Part shown: piece after piece, positions 44,043 through 53,358 of the stretch
Layout of the letters: each line of letters begins with the position of its first letter
Numbering within the stretch: the first letter of the stretch is position 1
Assembly: GCF_024305035.1 (NCBI RefSeq)
Contig: NZ_JAMWZB010000011.1
Span: 1-64,000, forward strand
Length of the DNA stretch: 64,000 nt
Direction: 5' to 3'
From: Algoriphagus sp.
Lineage (GTDB): Bacteria > Bacteroidota > Bacteroidia > Cytophagales > Cyclobacteriaceae
The notes under the pieces: generated by a model
The model's database searches: none
Told to the model about the DNA's origin: nothing
The model's input: only the letters and a program-made list of their open reading frames with translations
Made by a program: the position numbers and the translations under genes

Positions 44043-45485
44043 TCAAAAAGGCGCACGGAGATTGAAGAAAAAGTTAGCTCCTCCAGCGTTATTAAACGAG
44101 TATTCAAACCGAAAAACAGAATCGTAAAGCCCTACCATGTCTATGCCTAAACCATAGCCATACAAGTACCTGTTGGTGAGCGCAAGATTTTCGGGAATGG
44201 AATTTCGGTCCTTGACGTAGCCATGATCAAAGTTGGCACTTAGGTAAAATTGAAAGGGGATGATGCTAAATTCTTCCAAAGGAATAGTTTGAGAAATATC
44301 AAATTGAAAATCAAGAAATTTCCAACGGAAGCTGTTTTTGTGCACGTAAAGCTGCTGTCCCTCTATAACATTAAGCTCGTATCCGCGAATAAAATTGGGC
44401 GAATATCCAATTCCCCTAACTAGAGTGTATGGCTGCCGGGAGCTCAAAAACCAGTTGGTGGTAAGCCCGGTAGCAAAATGAAATTTTTCACTAAACCTTA
44501 GATATTTATTTGCTGTCAGGGTGAGTTCTACCTCATCCAGGTCTTCAAGATTAAACAAACCGTATTTAGTTGCCGAGATTTGTAAAAGTTCGCCTTCAGT
44601 AGCGTAGGCGACATTATCTCTTTTGTCATGTCTAAAGGAATAGGTCAGCCAAAAGTAACTCAGTTTTGTGTCAGTATGCTGAAAGTAAGTTGGGTTTTCA
44701 ACCAAAACATCCGGATCGATCCAGGTTCTATTGTAGCCGACATTGACTAAATGAAAATTATAAAAAGTCCTTCTAAACGTATAGCGTAATGCCACGGCAA
44801 GATTCTTTCGAAGAACGTCTTCAGTTTCATTGGTATAAAATACTTGACGGTTGTTGGCTGAACGGATCGGAATGGTTTTCTGATCAAAGAACGTCACCTG
44901 TGCGGCCAACCCATGTTTTTGTTTTTTATCGATATAGGGTTTGCTATAAAGCAAATCCAAGGCTTTAGTAAACCCTAATTGCCCAGCAAATTTAAGTTTT
45001 TCATTTCTTCCACCCACATTGGCATGAGAAAGCCTTAAGCCGTAATTTACCCTGGAGAAATCCCGTTGTTGATTGGTCCACCACTCAGAAAAATTCCGAT
45101 CAGCCAAGGCGAAAATTATTGACGGTACCACGTACCATCGTTCTTTCACTGCGATTAACACTTCCACTTCATCTGTACCTGTGAGGAGCGGGGTGATTTC
45201 TACAGAAGTAAACAAGCGCAGGTTGTAAACTTTTTGCTGATCAGATTGGATGATTTGTAAGAATGTATCCCAATCGTAATAGAAATCTGTTGTGAAATCA
45301 AGCTCTCGGAGGATGATATCCTTTTGGGTTTTTTCATTTCCGATAATAAAAATATTATTGACCTTTACGCTATCAGGAGTATCGATTTTCATTGGGGCAT
45401 AGCTGGTATCCTGTCCTTGTGCATGGGAAATTAATCCCGCCCAAAAGAGTCCAAAAATGAAAATATGTTTAATCCTGACTTTCAA
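44043..45485 (-). CDS. BamA/TamA-like outer-membrane protein (POTRA plus barrel)
   Basis: The 480-residue protein has a signal peptide (residues 3-25, SHAQGQD), one POTRA-like domain ([20 protein letters not shown] to [15 protein letters not shown], residues 38-122) and a long beta-barrel ending in FFNLRAPF. The conserved barrel segment [20 protein letters not shown] resembles the Omp85 loop-6 RGY motif. A single POTRA suggests a TamA- or surface-transport-like role rather than BamA itself. The start is a TTG at 45485: the frame is closed upstream, and no ATG lies before the signal peptide. It is divergent to yidD. Confidence 0.85.
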   Translation of the reverse strand: MKVRIKHIFIFGLFWAGLISHAQGQDTSYAPMKIDTPDSVKVNNIFIIGNEKTQKDIILRELDFTTDFYYDWDTFLQIIQSDQQKVYNLRLFTSVEITPLLTGTDEVEVLIAVKERWYVVPSIIFALADRNFSEWWTNQQRDFSRVNYGLRLSHANVGGRNEKLKFAGQLGFTKALDLLYSKPYIDKKQKHGLAAQVTFFDQKTIPIRSANNRQVFYTNETEDVLRKNLAVALRYTFRRTFYNFHLVNVGYNRTWIDPDVLVENPTYFQHTDTKLSYFWLTYSFRHDKRDNVAYATEGELLQISATKYGLFNLEDLDEVELTLTANKYLRFSEKFHFATGLTTNWFLSSRQPYTLVRGIGYSPNFIRGYELNVIEGQQLYVHKNSFRWKFLDFQFDISQTIPLEEFSIIPFQFYLSANFDHGYVKDRNSIPENLALTNRYLYGYGLGIDMVGLYDSVFRFEYSFNNAGGANFFFNLRAPF

Positions 45486-45544
45486 TTGGAATTTTGTCTC
45501 AAATCCGTTGGTTTAAATTTTGTGTCTCACTAGTCAAAAATGGT

Positions 45545-45769
45545 ATGTTAAAATCCTTTTTTACCAAATTAGCTCTTTTTCCGATTTTGGTTTATCAATA
45601 CACCATTTCTCCCCTTTTTCCCGCCACTTGTCGTTATACACCAACCTGTAGCCAATATACGAAAGAAGCTATCCAAAAGTATGGACCTTTTAGAGGAGGA
45701 TGGTTAGGAATCAAACGGATCGCCAGTTGCCATCCGTGGGGGGGACAGGGGCATGACCCCGTGCCTTAG
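45545..45769 (+). CDS. yidD: membrane protein insertion efficiency factor YidD
   Basis: YidD helps YidC insert inner-membrane proteins. The 74-residue protein has the full signature: [40 protein letters not shown] and the [17 protein letters not shown] ending with its conserved cysteines. The ATG at 45545 was preferred over a TTG 17 codons upstream because homologues start near MLKSFFTKL. It is not beside rnpA/yidC here. Its 3' end overlaps the convergent lgt gene by 4 bases. Confidence 0.93.
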   Translation: MLKSFFTKLALFPILVYQYTISPLFPATCRYTPTCSQYTKEAIQKYGPFRGGWLGIKRIASCHPWGGQGHDPVP

Positions 45770-46872
45770 GCTTTTCGAGGAGGTTTTAGCCCAGATTTCA
45801 AGGATCTGATAACTAAAAATACCCCTCCGATAACCAAAGGAATACTCAATATTTGACCCATATTGTAGGTCATCGTCTCCTCGAATTCTACTTGATTTTC
45901 TTTGAGAAATTCCCAAATGAATCGCATTCCAAAGACGCTAATCAGAAAAAAACCCAAAAGTAAGCCTTCAGGTACACGTTCTTTATATTTAAACCAAATC
46001 CCTAACAGAATCAAGAATATTACGAAATAGGAAAGCGATTCATAAATCTGGGTGGGATATTTTGCTCGACCAAAAGTCTCGACAGTAGCAATGAATTTAT
46101 CTGATTGCTCTTCCAAAATGAGCCTGAGTTCAGATTCGGGTTCTTCAGCAAAATAAGTTTTGGTTGAGTTAAACTGGGTCAAGGCGTATTTGATGTCACT
46201 TCTTAGGGTGGACTCTAAGGTTTCCTTGGCGAAATTTCCCTTTGAAATTTGCAATTCGATGTTGACAGGAACTATACCGTTTCCCTGTAATTCATCCATT
46301 CGGTCCTCAGGTTTGTAAGCTTCGATTGATTCGACCGGTACCCGGAGTGATTCGAGCACTTCTTCTGCAGAATAAGCATAAACAAATCCGGAATCCGAAT
46401 AGGTGTCTTTTCCCCCAATTTCTGAATTCATCAGATTCCCAAAGCGAATCAATGCCCCTGTCAAAGCCGTGACTATCACAATTCTGTCTACCACCCACAG
46501 GTAACTCTGTCCAGGAGTTCGTTTGACATAAAGCCACAAAGCTATTAAAATCGCAATTGCGGCTCCGTGAGAGGCTAATCCACCTTCCCATACTTTAAGA
46601 ATATCAATGGGGTTACTGAGGTATCGTTCCGGTTCGTAGAATAATACATGCCCCAATCGGGCTCCGATAATTGTGGATAATACCATATAAATAGTAAGCT
46701 TATCCACCAATTCTTCCTTTTGTCCTTCCTTTCGAAAAAAGTAAACCATGATTTGCTGGGAAATAATAAATCCCAATGCAAAAAGTAAACTATACCATCT
46801 CAATCGGTCAAATCCGGAAAACACTGCAGGATTTGGATCCCATACGACGTAATTCAAAAAAGAGTCAATCAT
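45766..46872 (-). CDS. lgt: prolipoprotein diacylglyceryl transferase
   Basis: Lgt attaches diacylglycerol to the lipobox Cys of prolipoproteins in the inner membrane, the first step for the lipoproteins seen in this window. The 368-residue protein has the expected TM helices, [14 protein letters not shown] (the catalytic H-G loop) and [14 protein letters not shown] (the Lgt signature). It is about 80 residues longer than E. coli Lgt because of a hydrophilic insert between NSEIGG and [14 protein letters not shown]. It ends the acpP-fabF-rnc-nadE-lgt operon, 10 bases after nadE. Confidence 0.93.
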   Translation of the reverse strand: MIDSFLNYVVWDPNPAVFSGFDRLRWYSLLFALGFIISQQIMVYFFRKEGQKEELVDKLTIYMVLSTIIGARLGHVLFYEPERYLSNPIDILKVWEGGLASHGAAIAILIALWLYVKRTPGQSYLWVVDRIVIVTALTGALIRFGNLMNSEIGGKDTYSDSGFVYAYSAEEVLESLRVPVESIEAYKPEDRMDELQGNGIVPVNIELQISKGNFAKETLESTLRSDIKYALTQFNSTKTYFAEEPESELRLILEEQSDKFIATVETFGRAKYPTQIYESLSYFVIFLILLGIWFKYKERVPEGLLLGFFLISVFGMRFIWEFLKENQVEFEETMTYNMGQILSIPLVIGGVFLVIRSLKSGLKPPRKA

Positions 46873-46882
46873 TGTTTTTCTA

Positions 46883-48712
46883 TCAAATTTTTTCTAATTC
46901 AGCCAATTCTTCTGAAAATCCCCCAGAGAGAATGGGGAACCTACACCATGTTTTCGGATCGACATTGAATTGATCCAGGTGGAAGGCCGGTGCGTAACGT
47001 TCCCGCTTCCATTGGTTTCGAGCCCAAAGTTGAAAGAATTTTTTGATATACCCTTTCAATACTTGTTTTTCTATTTCTTTCTCCTCGTTCAATATTAAAA
47101 AAATATCCAAAGGAGACCTCCTGTCCCGAATCGCAAGTTTTTCAATCTCTAAAATCAAATCATAGGGCATCAAATCTTTTTCATCGGTTTGGGATCTATC
47201 TTGAGGCCTTAACTCTGCGGATGGCTGAAGCGAATTGACCAGAGCAAGGCCGGGACGATCCAAGTTTTTTTCTGCCCATTGGAGCCAGTGTAAAATGAAA
47301 AATTTGTCAACCCCGGCAATCGGTGAAATACTGCCACTCGTGTCTCCGTCCATCGTAGCATACCCTACATCCCCTTCGCTGCGATTTGAAGTGGAAAGGA
47401 GTAAGGCATGGTGAATATTTGCCAGCATCCAAATGATGGGAGAGCGTGTCCTGGCTTGAATATTTTGAAGGGTTATGTCGTCCTTTTCCCAGGTTAACTG
47501 CCGACCCAACACGGTTTCCATTTTTTGGACATAGGATTGTACTTCCTGATCTATAGTCCAATGATGAAACGTTGCCCCTAAGCTTTCTGCCAGTAGCTTT
47601 GCACTTTCAAAAGTCTCTCTCGAAGAATTTTCTGTGCCTTGGTAGGCAGTGATTAACAGCTGACTAACAAGTGTTTTTTCATTTTGATCCTTGGGTGAAA
47701 TGCTTAGTCTTTGACAGAACTCTTCCAAACCCAACTCAGCGATTCCTCTCCGGACCATTTCAGCAACCAATACCGCTATGGTGGAGGAATCAGCACCACC
47801 GGAAAGGGATAGGACAAATCCTCGACTTTTACTTTTACGAAGGTAATCGTGAAGTCCAAGGGAAGAGGCCTGAACAAATTCCCATTCTTTGGGTAGGATG
47901 GGAGAAATAGTTTGTTTAGTAGGGGAAAGTTCAAAATCAACTACTTGGAAATCTTGAAAGGCGAGCAGCTGGTTTCTGCTGAGGATTTCTCCTCGGTATG
48001 CTAAGACACATTCTCCGTCAAAGATCATCCGGCCGGCTTCATTTCCCAAAAGGTTGATGTAGCAATAAAAGCAATCAAATGTTTTGCTACTGAATTCAAT
48101 CAGTTCTTGGCGTTCTTGGGTTTTACCCATGGCAAAATGGCTTGCACTTGGACAAAAGATCAAGTCTATTCCTCTTTTCTGAAGACTATAGCCAGGTCTG
48201 CTTGTTCCTCTCCAGGCATCCTCACAGATCTCAAAACCATATCGAATGCTTTTATACGTAAGAATTTGATCTCCAAATGGAATTTTTTCGCCAAAAAAAT
48301 CAAAATCGATTAACCGATTAGCCTTCCAAGGAGTAAACCAGCGAAACTCATAATGAACCCCATCGATGGCCATAAATTGCTTGGGGATAAATGCCGATAG
48401 CTTGCCATCTTCAATGATGGCCATGGTGTTGTAGACTTGATTTTCGAAGCGGACTGGAAGACCAACGGCCACGGTAATGTCTTTGCAGTGCGGTATGAGG
48501 ACTTTTATTTGCTCAAGAGCTCTTTTGGGAAACCAAATACTTAGAAATAAGTCCTCAGAACCATATCCCGTGATTGCCAATTCAGGAAAGCATAGAATTT
48601 CAACCTGTTGAGAACGAGCCACTTTTATGGCAGAAATAATCCGTGAAAGGTTTCCTTCCCAATCCAACGGGGTTTGGTTTACGGGTGCGCCGGCAATTTT
48701 TATAGCAGCCAT
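46883..48712 (-). CDS. nadE: glutamine-dependent NAD(+) synthase
   Basis: NadE amidates nicotinate adenine dinucleotide to NAD+ with ammonia from glutamine. The 609-residue protein joins an N-terminal nitrilase-type glutaminase (ILCFPELAITGYGSEDLFLS with catalytic Glu, GFEICEDAWRG with catalytic Cys) to a C-terminal synthetase with the ATP P-loop GFVLSLSGGADSSTIAVL and SNRSEGDVGYATMDGDTSG. The ATG at 48712 directly follows a TTG that could also initiate. It is 13 bases after rnc and 10 before lgt in the same operon. Confidence 0.94.
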   Translation of the reverse strand: MAAIKIAGAPVNQTPLDWEGNLSRIISAIKVARSQQVEILCFPELAITGYGSEDLFLSIWFPKRALEQIKVLIPHCKDITVAVGLPVRFENQVYNTMAIIEDGKLSAFIPKQFMAIDGVHYEFRWFTPWKANRLIDFDFFGEKIPFGDQILTYKSIRYGFEICEDAWRGTSRPGYSLQKRGIDLIFCPSASHFAMGKTQERQELIEFSSKTFDCFYCYINLLGNEAGRMIFDGECVLAYRGEILSRNQLLAFQDFQVVDFELSPTKQTISPILPKEWEFVQASSLGLHDYLRKSKSRGFVLSLSGGADSSTIAVLVAEMVRRGIAELGLEEFCQRLSISPKDQNEKTLVSQLLITAYQGTENSSRETFESAKLLAESLGATFHHWTIDQEVQSYVQKMETVLGRQLTWEKDDITLQNIQARTRSPIIWMLANIHHALLLSTSNRSEGDVGYATMDGDTSGSISPIAGVDKFFILHWLQWAEKNLDRPGLALVNSLQPSAELRPQDRSQTDEKDLMPYDLILEIEKLAIRDRRSPLDIFLILNEEKEIEKQVLKGYIKKFFQLWARNQWKRERYAPAFHLDQFNVDPKTWCRFPILSGGFSEELAELEKI

Positions 48713-48725
48713 CAATTTTAATCGA

Positions 48726-49466
48726 TTAGGTCGGAATGTTTAACTGGGTGCAAGCATTACTGGAAGCTTCCTGCTCCGCTTTTTTCTTCGTTGGGCCTTT
48801 GCCTTGTGCCAGTTGTTCCCCATCTACTTGCAGTGCAACAACAAACTCTTTAAAGCGTTGGTTGCCATGAATCTGTAATACCTTGAACTCAACCTGTTTG
48901 TTTTCCCGCTGTGACCATTCTATAATTTTAGACTTATAATTGGTTGTTGCCGCTATCATTTCCTCCAAATCAAAGTGAAGAAGAATTCGCTTGAGAATGA
49001 ATTTTTTGGTAAAGCCATATCCTTTATCCAAGTAAACAGCTCCGATAAAAGCCTCTAGCATGTCACCATAAAGAGATTTATGACCACTAAAATTGCGATC
49101 ACCCAGAACTTGATCGAGTACATTTCGTAGCCCGATTTTAATCCCAGCTTCATTGAGACTTTCTCGGTTGACCAGTTTGGAGCGAGATTCAGTTAAAAAT
49201 CCTTCATCCCGAAAAGGGTACTTTTGGAATAAATGTTCTGCAATTACAGTTCCCAAGACAGCATCCCCAAGAAATTCTAGTCGCTCGTTAGATAATTTGA
49301 ATCCTTTGGAGTTTGCTTCTCCTAGTCCGGCAGGAGTGAGGGCTAGCCGATACAGGGAAAGATTAAAAGGCCTGCTACCCGTCATCATTTTGATGGAGGC
49401 GGCAAGCCTTTTATCATAACTGCTCAGGAATAAATTTTGAAATCCTAGTTTCTGAAAGAGTTTCAA
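48726..49466 (-). CDS. rnc: ribonuclease III
   Basis: RNase III cuts double-stranded RNA in rRNA processing and antisense regulation. The 246-residue protein has the catalytic signature NERLEFLGDAVLGTVIAEHL and GDMLEAFIGAVYLDKGYGF, then a dsRNA-binding domain (YKSKIIEWSQRENKQVEFKV to KKKAEQEASSNACTQL). I chose the TTG at 49466, 7 bases past the fabF stop, since family members start close to LFQKLGFQNLF. An ATG at 49523 would lie inside fabF and add 19 unusual residues. Genes before and after it are closely packed. Confidence 0.9.
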   Translation of the reverse strand: MKLFQKLGFQNLFLSSYDKRLAASIKMMTGSRPFNLSLYRLALTPAGLGEANSKGFKLSNERLEFLGDAVLGTVIAEHLFQKYPFRDEGFLTESRSKLVNRESLNEAGIKIGLRNVLDQVLGDRNFSGHKSLYGDMLEAFIGAVYLDKGYGFTKKFILKRILLHFDLEEMIAATTNYKSKIIEWSQRENKQVEFKVLQIHGNQRFKEFVVALQVDGEQLAQGKGPTKKKAEQEASSNACTQLNIPT

Positions 49467-49473
49467 CCTCTGA

Positions 49474-50724
49474 TCAGTTATATTTCTTGAAAATGAGGGA
49501 GCAGTTATGTCCACCAAATCCAAAAGTATTACTTAGCGCATAGTTGATTTCTCTCGATTGCGCTTCATTGAATGTCAAATTCAATTTAGAATCAATCGCA
49601 TCATCATCGGTGATGTGATTGATAGTAGGGGGAACTAGACTGTTTTGGATTGCAAGAATGCAGGCAATTGCCTCAATTGCTCCGGTTGCTCCCAGAAGGT
49701 GTCCAGTCATAGACTTGGTACTGCTGATGTTGAGTTGGTAAGCATGATCTCCAAACACATTTTGGATCGCTTTGATCTCAGACAAATCTCCCAGCGGAGT
49801 AGAAGTCCCATGTACATTGATGTAATCAATTACCGTTGGCGAAAGTTGCGCATCATGAAGTGCTTCTTTCATCACACTGCTCGCACCAAGACCCTCGGGA
49901 TGGGGAGCAGTAATGTGATTGGCATCAGCAGACATGCCACCACCTACGATTTCGGCATATATTTTAGCTCCACGAGCTAGCGCATGCTCATATTCCTCCA
50001 GGATTAAAGCACCCGCACCTTCTCCGAGTACAAATCCATCTCGATCTTTGTCAAAAGGTCGGGAGGCAGTTGACGGTGAATCATTTCGTTGAGAAAGCGC
50101 CTTCATGGCGTTGAACCCACCCACTCCAGCTTCCGTAACGGTAGCTTCTGAACCTCCGCTGATAAAGATATCAGCCTTACCTAGTCGGATGTAATTAAAG
50201 GCATCGATTAGTGCATTGGTGGCAGAAGCACAAGCAGAAACGGTGCAGAAATTTGGGCCTCTAAATCCATATTTGATAGAAATAAATCCAGCACTGATAT
50301 CCGCGATCATTTTGGGGATAAAGAATGGATTGAAGCGAGGAACACCGTCACCTTTTGCGAAGTCAGTGACTTCATCCTGAAAGGTTCGTAATCCACCTAT
50401 ACCGGATCCCCAAATCACACCAGCACGGGCTTTGTTGATTTTTTCAAGATCCAGACCAGAATCCGACATGGCCTCATCCACAGAGATCATGGCATATTGG
50501 GTGAATGGATCCATCTTTCTAGCTTCCTTTCGATCAATAAACTGCTCGACATCAAGGTTTTTGATTTCGCAGGCAAATTGAGTCTTGAATAAAGAAGCGT
50601 CGAATTTAGTGATTGGTGCAGCACCACTTACCCCCGTAGCCAATCCTCTCCAGAATTCCTCTGCAGTATTGCCTATGGGCGTAAGGGCACCTATACCTGT
50701 TACAACAACTCTTTTTAAATTCAT
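49474..50724 (-). CDS. fabF: beta-ketoacyl-ACP synthase II
   Basis: FabF elongates acyl-ACP with malonyl-ACP in fatty-acid synthesis. The 416-residue protein has the Cys-His-His triad: C165 in TVSACASATNAL, the first His in NVHGTSTPLGDLSE and the second in KSMTGHLLGATGAIEA. The C-terminal NTFGFGGHNCSLIFK is typical of KAS II. It is 20 bases downstream of acpP and just ahead of rnc, the acpP-fabF-rnc order found in many Bacteroidota. Confidence 0.96.
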   Translation of the reverse strand: MNLKRVVVTGIGALTPIGNTAEEFWRGLATGVSGAAPITKFDASLFKTQFACEIKNLDVEQFIDRKEARKMDPFTQYAMISVDEAMSDSGLDLEKINKARAGVIWGSGIGGLRTFQDEVTDFAKGDGVPRFNPFFIPKMIADISAGFISIKYGFRGPNFCTVSACASATNALIDAFNYIRLGKADIFISGGSEATVTEAGVGGFNAMKALSQRNDSPSTASRPFDKDRDGFVLGEGAGALILEEYEHALARGAKIYAEIVGGGMSADANHITAPHPEGLGASSVMKEALHDAQLSPTVIDYINVHGTSTPLGDLSEIKAIQNVFGDHAYQLNISSTKSMTGHLLGATGAIEAIACILAIQNSLVPPTINHITDDDAIDSKLNLTFNEAQSREINYALSNTFGFGGHNCSLIFKKYN

Positions 50725-50744
50725 GGAATGAATTTAGGGGGTTA

Positions 50745-50981
50745 TTATTTTACGTTAGCCTCAAGATAGGAAACGGCCTGTCCAACCGTACCAATTTGCT
50801 CAGCCTGATCATCTGGGATGGAGATGTTGAATTCTTTTTCGAATTCCATGATTAGTTCTACGGTATCCAGAGAATCTGCTCCCAAATCATTGGTAAAGCT
50901 TGCTTCCAAGGTTACTTCAGATTCTTCAACGCCCAGTTTGTCAACGATGATGGCTTTTACTTTTTGTGCAATTTCAGACAT
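50745..50981 (-). CDS. acpP: acyl carrier protein
   Basis: The 78-residue acidic protein carries growing acyl chains on a phosphopantetheine attached to Ser37 in [16 protein letters not shown], the universal ACP motif. Length and N-terminus ([19 protein letters not shown]) match bacterial AcpP. It is the first gene of the acpP-fabF-rnc-nadE-lgt operon. Confidence 0.97.
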   Translation of the reverse strand: MSEIAQKVKAIIVDKLGVEESEVTLEASFTNDLGADSLDTVELIMEFEKEFNISIPDDQAEQIGTVGQAVSYLEANVK

Positions 50982-51103
50982 TTTGTGATCAGTTTAGTTA
51001 ATAACACTCCGCAAAGAAATATATTTAAAAGCTAATTGACAAAGAAATGGCAGAAGTAAATTTTTGGGCGCCTGTTCTTTTCGTAGGGTTGAATTTTTAT
51101 TTC

Positions 51104-51111
51104 TACCTTTG
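51104..51111 (+). promoter_or_regulatory. candidate -7 element (TACCTTTG) of the IPExxxVDY-pyk operon
   Basis: A full TAnnTTTG match 21 bases before the ATG at 51133. A TTG lies 12 bases upstream of it (51089-51091). Confidence 0.5.
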
Positions 51112-51132
51112 TTTTGCTCCATATCCGGCTCC

Positions 51133-51561
51133 ATGAAGAAGGTAAAACTGCAAATTGATCACACATATGATTTTGAAATTTTAGGCCTAGTGTCTCCGGT
51201 AAAGGATTACAAAATGGCTTGGTTGGTTAATCGAGAACTGGAATTAGATTTAATGAAGGCCAATGATCTTGAAATCGAGTTTGTTTCTGAACCATTGATG
51301 AAAATTTCTCAATATTTCCTTTCTTTACCGCATGGATATGTCCAATTGCTAAAAAATAAGGCGATCAATTCAACCCATCAGGTCGCTTATTTGATCCCCG
51401 AACTCAAATACATGGATTATTTTCTGCTCGTTCAGGACGAAACCTTTCAAATCAATATCAATACATTTGTTTCCAAACTGGCTAAAATACCTTTTATCCA
51501 AAATGTCATGAAGCTGGATGTCACCAAACTTAAATCAAAAGAAAACCTGTTAACTTATTAA
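51133..51561 (+). CDS. IPExxxVDY family protein
   Basis: The 142-residue cytoplasmic protein contains the family-defining motif as IPELKYMDYFLLVQ near residue 98, preceded by the N-terminal KVKLQIDHTYDFEILGLVSP and followed by IPFIQNVMKLDVTKLKSKEN. The family is restricted to Bacteroidota and almost always lies next to pyruvate kinase, as here, where pyk starts 3 bases after its stop. Its role is unknown; regulation of pyruvate kinase or of glycolysis is the obvious guess. The ATG at 51133 was chosen because homologues start at this point. Confidence 0.88.
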   Translation: MKKVKLQIDHTYDFEILGLVSPVKDYKMAWLVNRELELDLMKANDLEIEFVSEPLMKISQYFLSLPHGYVQLLKNKAINSTHQVAYLIPELKYMDYFLLVQDETFQININTFVSKLAKIPFIQNVMKLDVTKLKSKENLLTY

Positions 51562-51564
51562 TCA

Positions 51565-52989
51565 ATGAGTCATTTTAATAAAACCAAAATACTTGCAACT
51601 ATTGGACCTGCTTCCAATAATTACGAAACCATTAAGAGTCTTGCAGCTGCGGGGGCAAATGTGTTTAGATTGAATTTTTCACACGGGACCCACGACATTC
51701 ATCAGGAGGTGGTTCAAATCATCCGAAGAATAAATAAAGAGTTGAATGTTAATCTTGGAATTTTACAAGACCTTCAAGGTCCAAAAATACGAGTAGGAGA
51801 GGTTGAAAACAATGGGGTAGAAATTAACCCAGGAGATCAAATCACCATCACCAATGATCCGGTGATCGGTACCAAATCATTGGTCAGCACAGTTTACCAA
51901 AATCTACCCAATGATGTAATTGAAGGGGATAGGATTTTGATTGATGATGGAAACCTTGAGTTGGTGGTTAATTCAACTGATGGTAAAAATGTTAATTGTA
52001 CGGTAATTCATGGAGGGATTTTAAAGTCTCGAAAGGGGATCAATTTACCAAATACCAAAGTGTCCGCTCCTTCACTCACTGAGAAAGATTTAAAAGATTT
52101 AGAATTTGGATTGGACCAGGATGTGGATTGGATTGCACTTTCTTTCGTTCGGTCTGCAGATGATATAGAGGACCTTAGAAATCGGATCAAAGCATCTGGT
52201 AAATCCTGTAAAATTGTAGCTAAAATCGAGAAGCCGGAAGCTTTGGAAAATATTGATGCCATCATTGAAGCAACTGATGCCATCATGGTAGCTAGGGGAG
52301 ATTTGGGAGTGGAAGTACCCATGGAGATTGTGCCTCTTTGGCAAAAAAGAATGGTTTCTAAATGTAAATTGGCTTGTAAACCAGTTATCATCGCCACTCA
52401 GATGATGGAAAGCATGATTATCAATCCAAGACCTACACGAGCCGAAACCAATGATGTTGGGAATGCTGTGCTGGACGGTGCGGATGCGGTGATGCTTTCT
52501 GCCGAAACTGCTTCAGGAAATTATCCCGTGCATGCGGTAAAAGCCATGAGCAGCATTATCCGATATCTGGAAGAAAATGCCGATGTCTACCATAACCTTT
52601 ATAAAATCAGCGAATCTGACCCCACCTTTTTAAGTAACAATCTTATCTTAATGGCGGCGCGACTTTCCAGAAATGTGAAGGCAAGTGCAATTGTGGGAAT
52701 TACTTCTTCAGGATTTACCGGGTTTAGAATTGCTTCTCACCGGCCCAAAGCAAGTATATTTTTATTCACACGAAATGAGAAATTGATCACTCAAATGTCT
52801 TTGGTTTGGGGAATCAGGGCTTATCATTACCAAAGCCAAGTTTCTACTGACGCCACTTTCGAGGATATTGAAAACACCCTGAAAAACGACGGTCATGTCA
52901 ACTCAGGTGATATTATTATTAATACTGCAAGTATGCCACTGAAGGCGAAGGGGAGAACCAACATGTTAAAAATTCATATGGTGAGCTAA
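51565..52989 (+). CDS. pyk: pyruvate kinase
   Basis: Pyruvate kinase makes pyruvate and ATP from phosphoenolpyruvate and ADP. The 474-residue protein has TKILATIGPASNNYETIKSL, NFSHGTHDIH, the active-site signature IVAKIEKPEALENIDAI, MVARGDLGVEVP and the C-terminal domain with VKASAIVGITSSGFTGFRIA. It is co-transcribed with the IPExxxVDY gene, and a terminator follows closely. Confidence 0.96.
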   Translation: MSHFNKTKILATIGPASNNYETIKSLAAAGANVFRLNFSHGTHDIHQEVVQIIRRINKELNVNLGILQDLQGPKIRVGEVENNGVEINPGDQITITNDPVIGTKSLVSTVYQNLPNDVIEGDRILIDDGNLELVVNSTDGKNVNCTVIHGGILKSRKGINLPNTKVSAPSLTEKDLKDLEFGLDQDVDWIALSFVRSADDIEDLRNRIKASGKSCKIVAKIEKPEALENIDAIIEATDAIMVARGDLGVEVPMEIVPLWQKRMVSKCKLACKPVIIATQMMESMIINPRPTRAETNDVGNAVLDGADAVMLSAETASGNYPVHAVKAMSSIIRYLEENADVYHNLYKISESDPTFLSNNLILMAARLSRNVKASAIVGITSSGFTGFRIASHRPKASIFLFTRNEKLITQMSLVWGIRAYHYQSQVSTDATFEDIENTLKNDGHVNSGDIIINTASMPLKAKGRTNMLKIHMVS

Positions 52990-53005
52990 GGTTCTCCTGA
53001 AGTAT

Positions 53006-53033
53006 AAAAAGGTCCTTTCGAGGGCCTTTTTTT
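53006..53033 (+). terminator. intrinsic terminator of pyk
   Basis: AAAAAGGTCC pairs with GGGCCTTTTT (one G-T pair) around a TTTCGA loop, with extra T to 53033, 16 bases past the pyk stop. Confidence 0.85.
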
Positions 53034-53358
53034 ACATTACACGCTTAATCCGTTTTTGGGGATTCCCATTTGAAATTATTTTGAAAAGGGATTAAATTAT
53101 ATGGAGGAGGAAAGTTAGATTTAAGTAAGACGCATCAAAGCGCAACATTTACTAGTGGGCTGGAAGATCCCTTCTGGCCTAGGGCAAGGGTAAGGAGGAA
53201 GTGGCTAAAATTTTTAAAATCCAGGTAGTCGAATGGCAGTCTATTACATTTCAGCTGTCTTTTACGACTGTTCAGCACTGATTTTCAACATTTCATCAAA
53301 TTTTTCAAATCAATTTTAATCGTTTGGTAGTTAAGAAATCAAACTAACCAAAAAATCT
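53034..53358. other. intergenic stretch upstream of the fasciclin gene
   Basis: The 325-base interval has no convincing coding frame. A G-rich section at about 53155-53205 (GGGCTGGAAGATCC, AGGGCAAGGGTAAGG) differs from the AT-rich rest and may be foreign or remnant DNA. The last 80 bases are AT-rich and should contain the fasciclin gene promoter, but no full TAnnTTTG is present. Confidence 0.35.

Noticed and set aside
43826..44107. A 93-codon minus-strand open frame near the BamA-like gene
   Set aside because: It overlaps the 3' end of the BamA-like gene in another frame, has no recognisable domain and has mixed composition. I treat it as chance.
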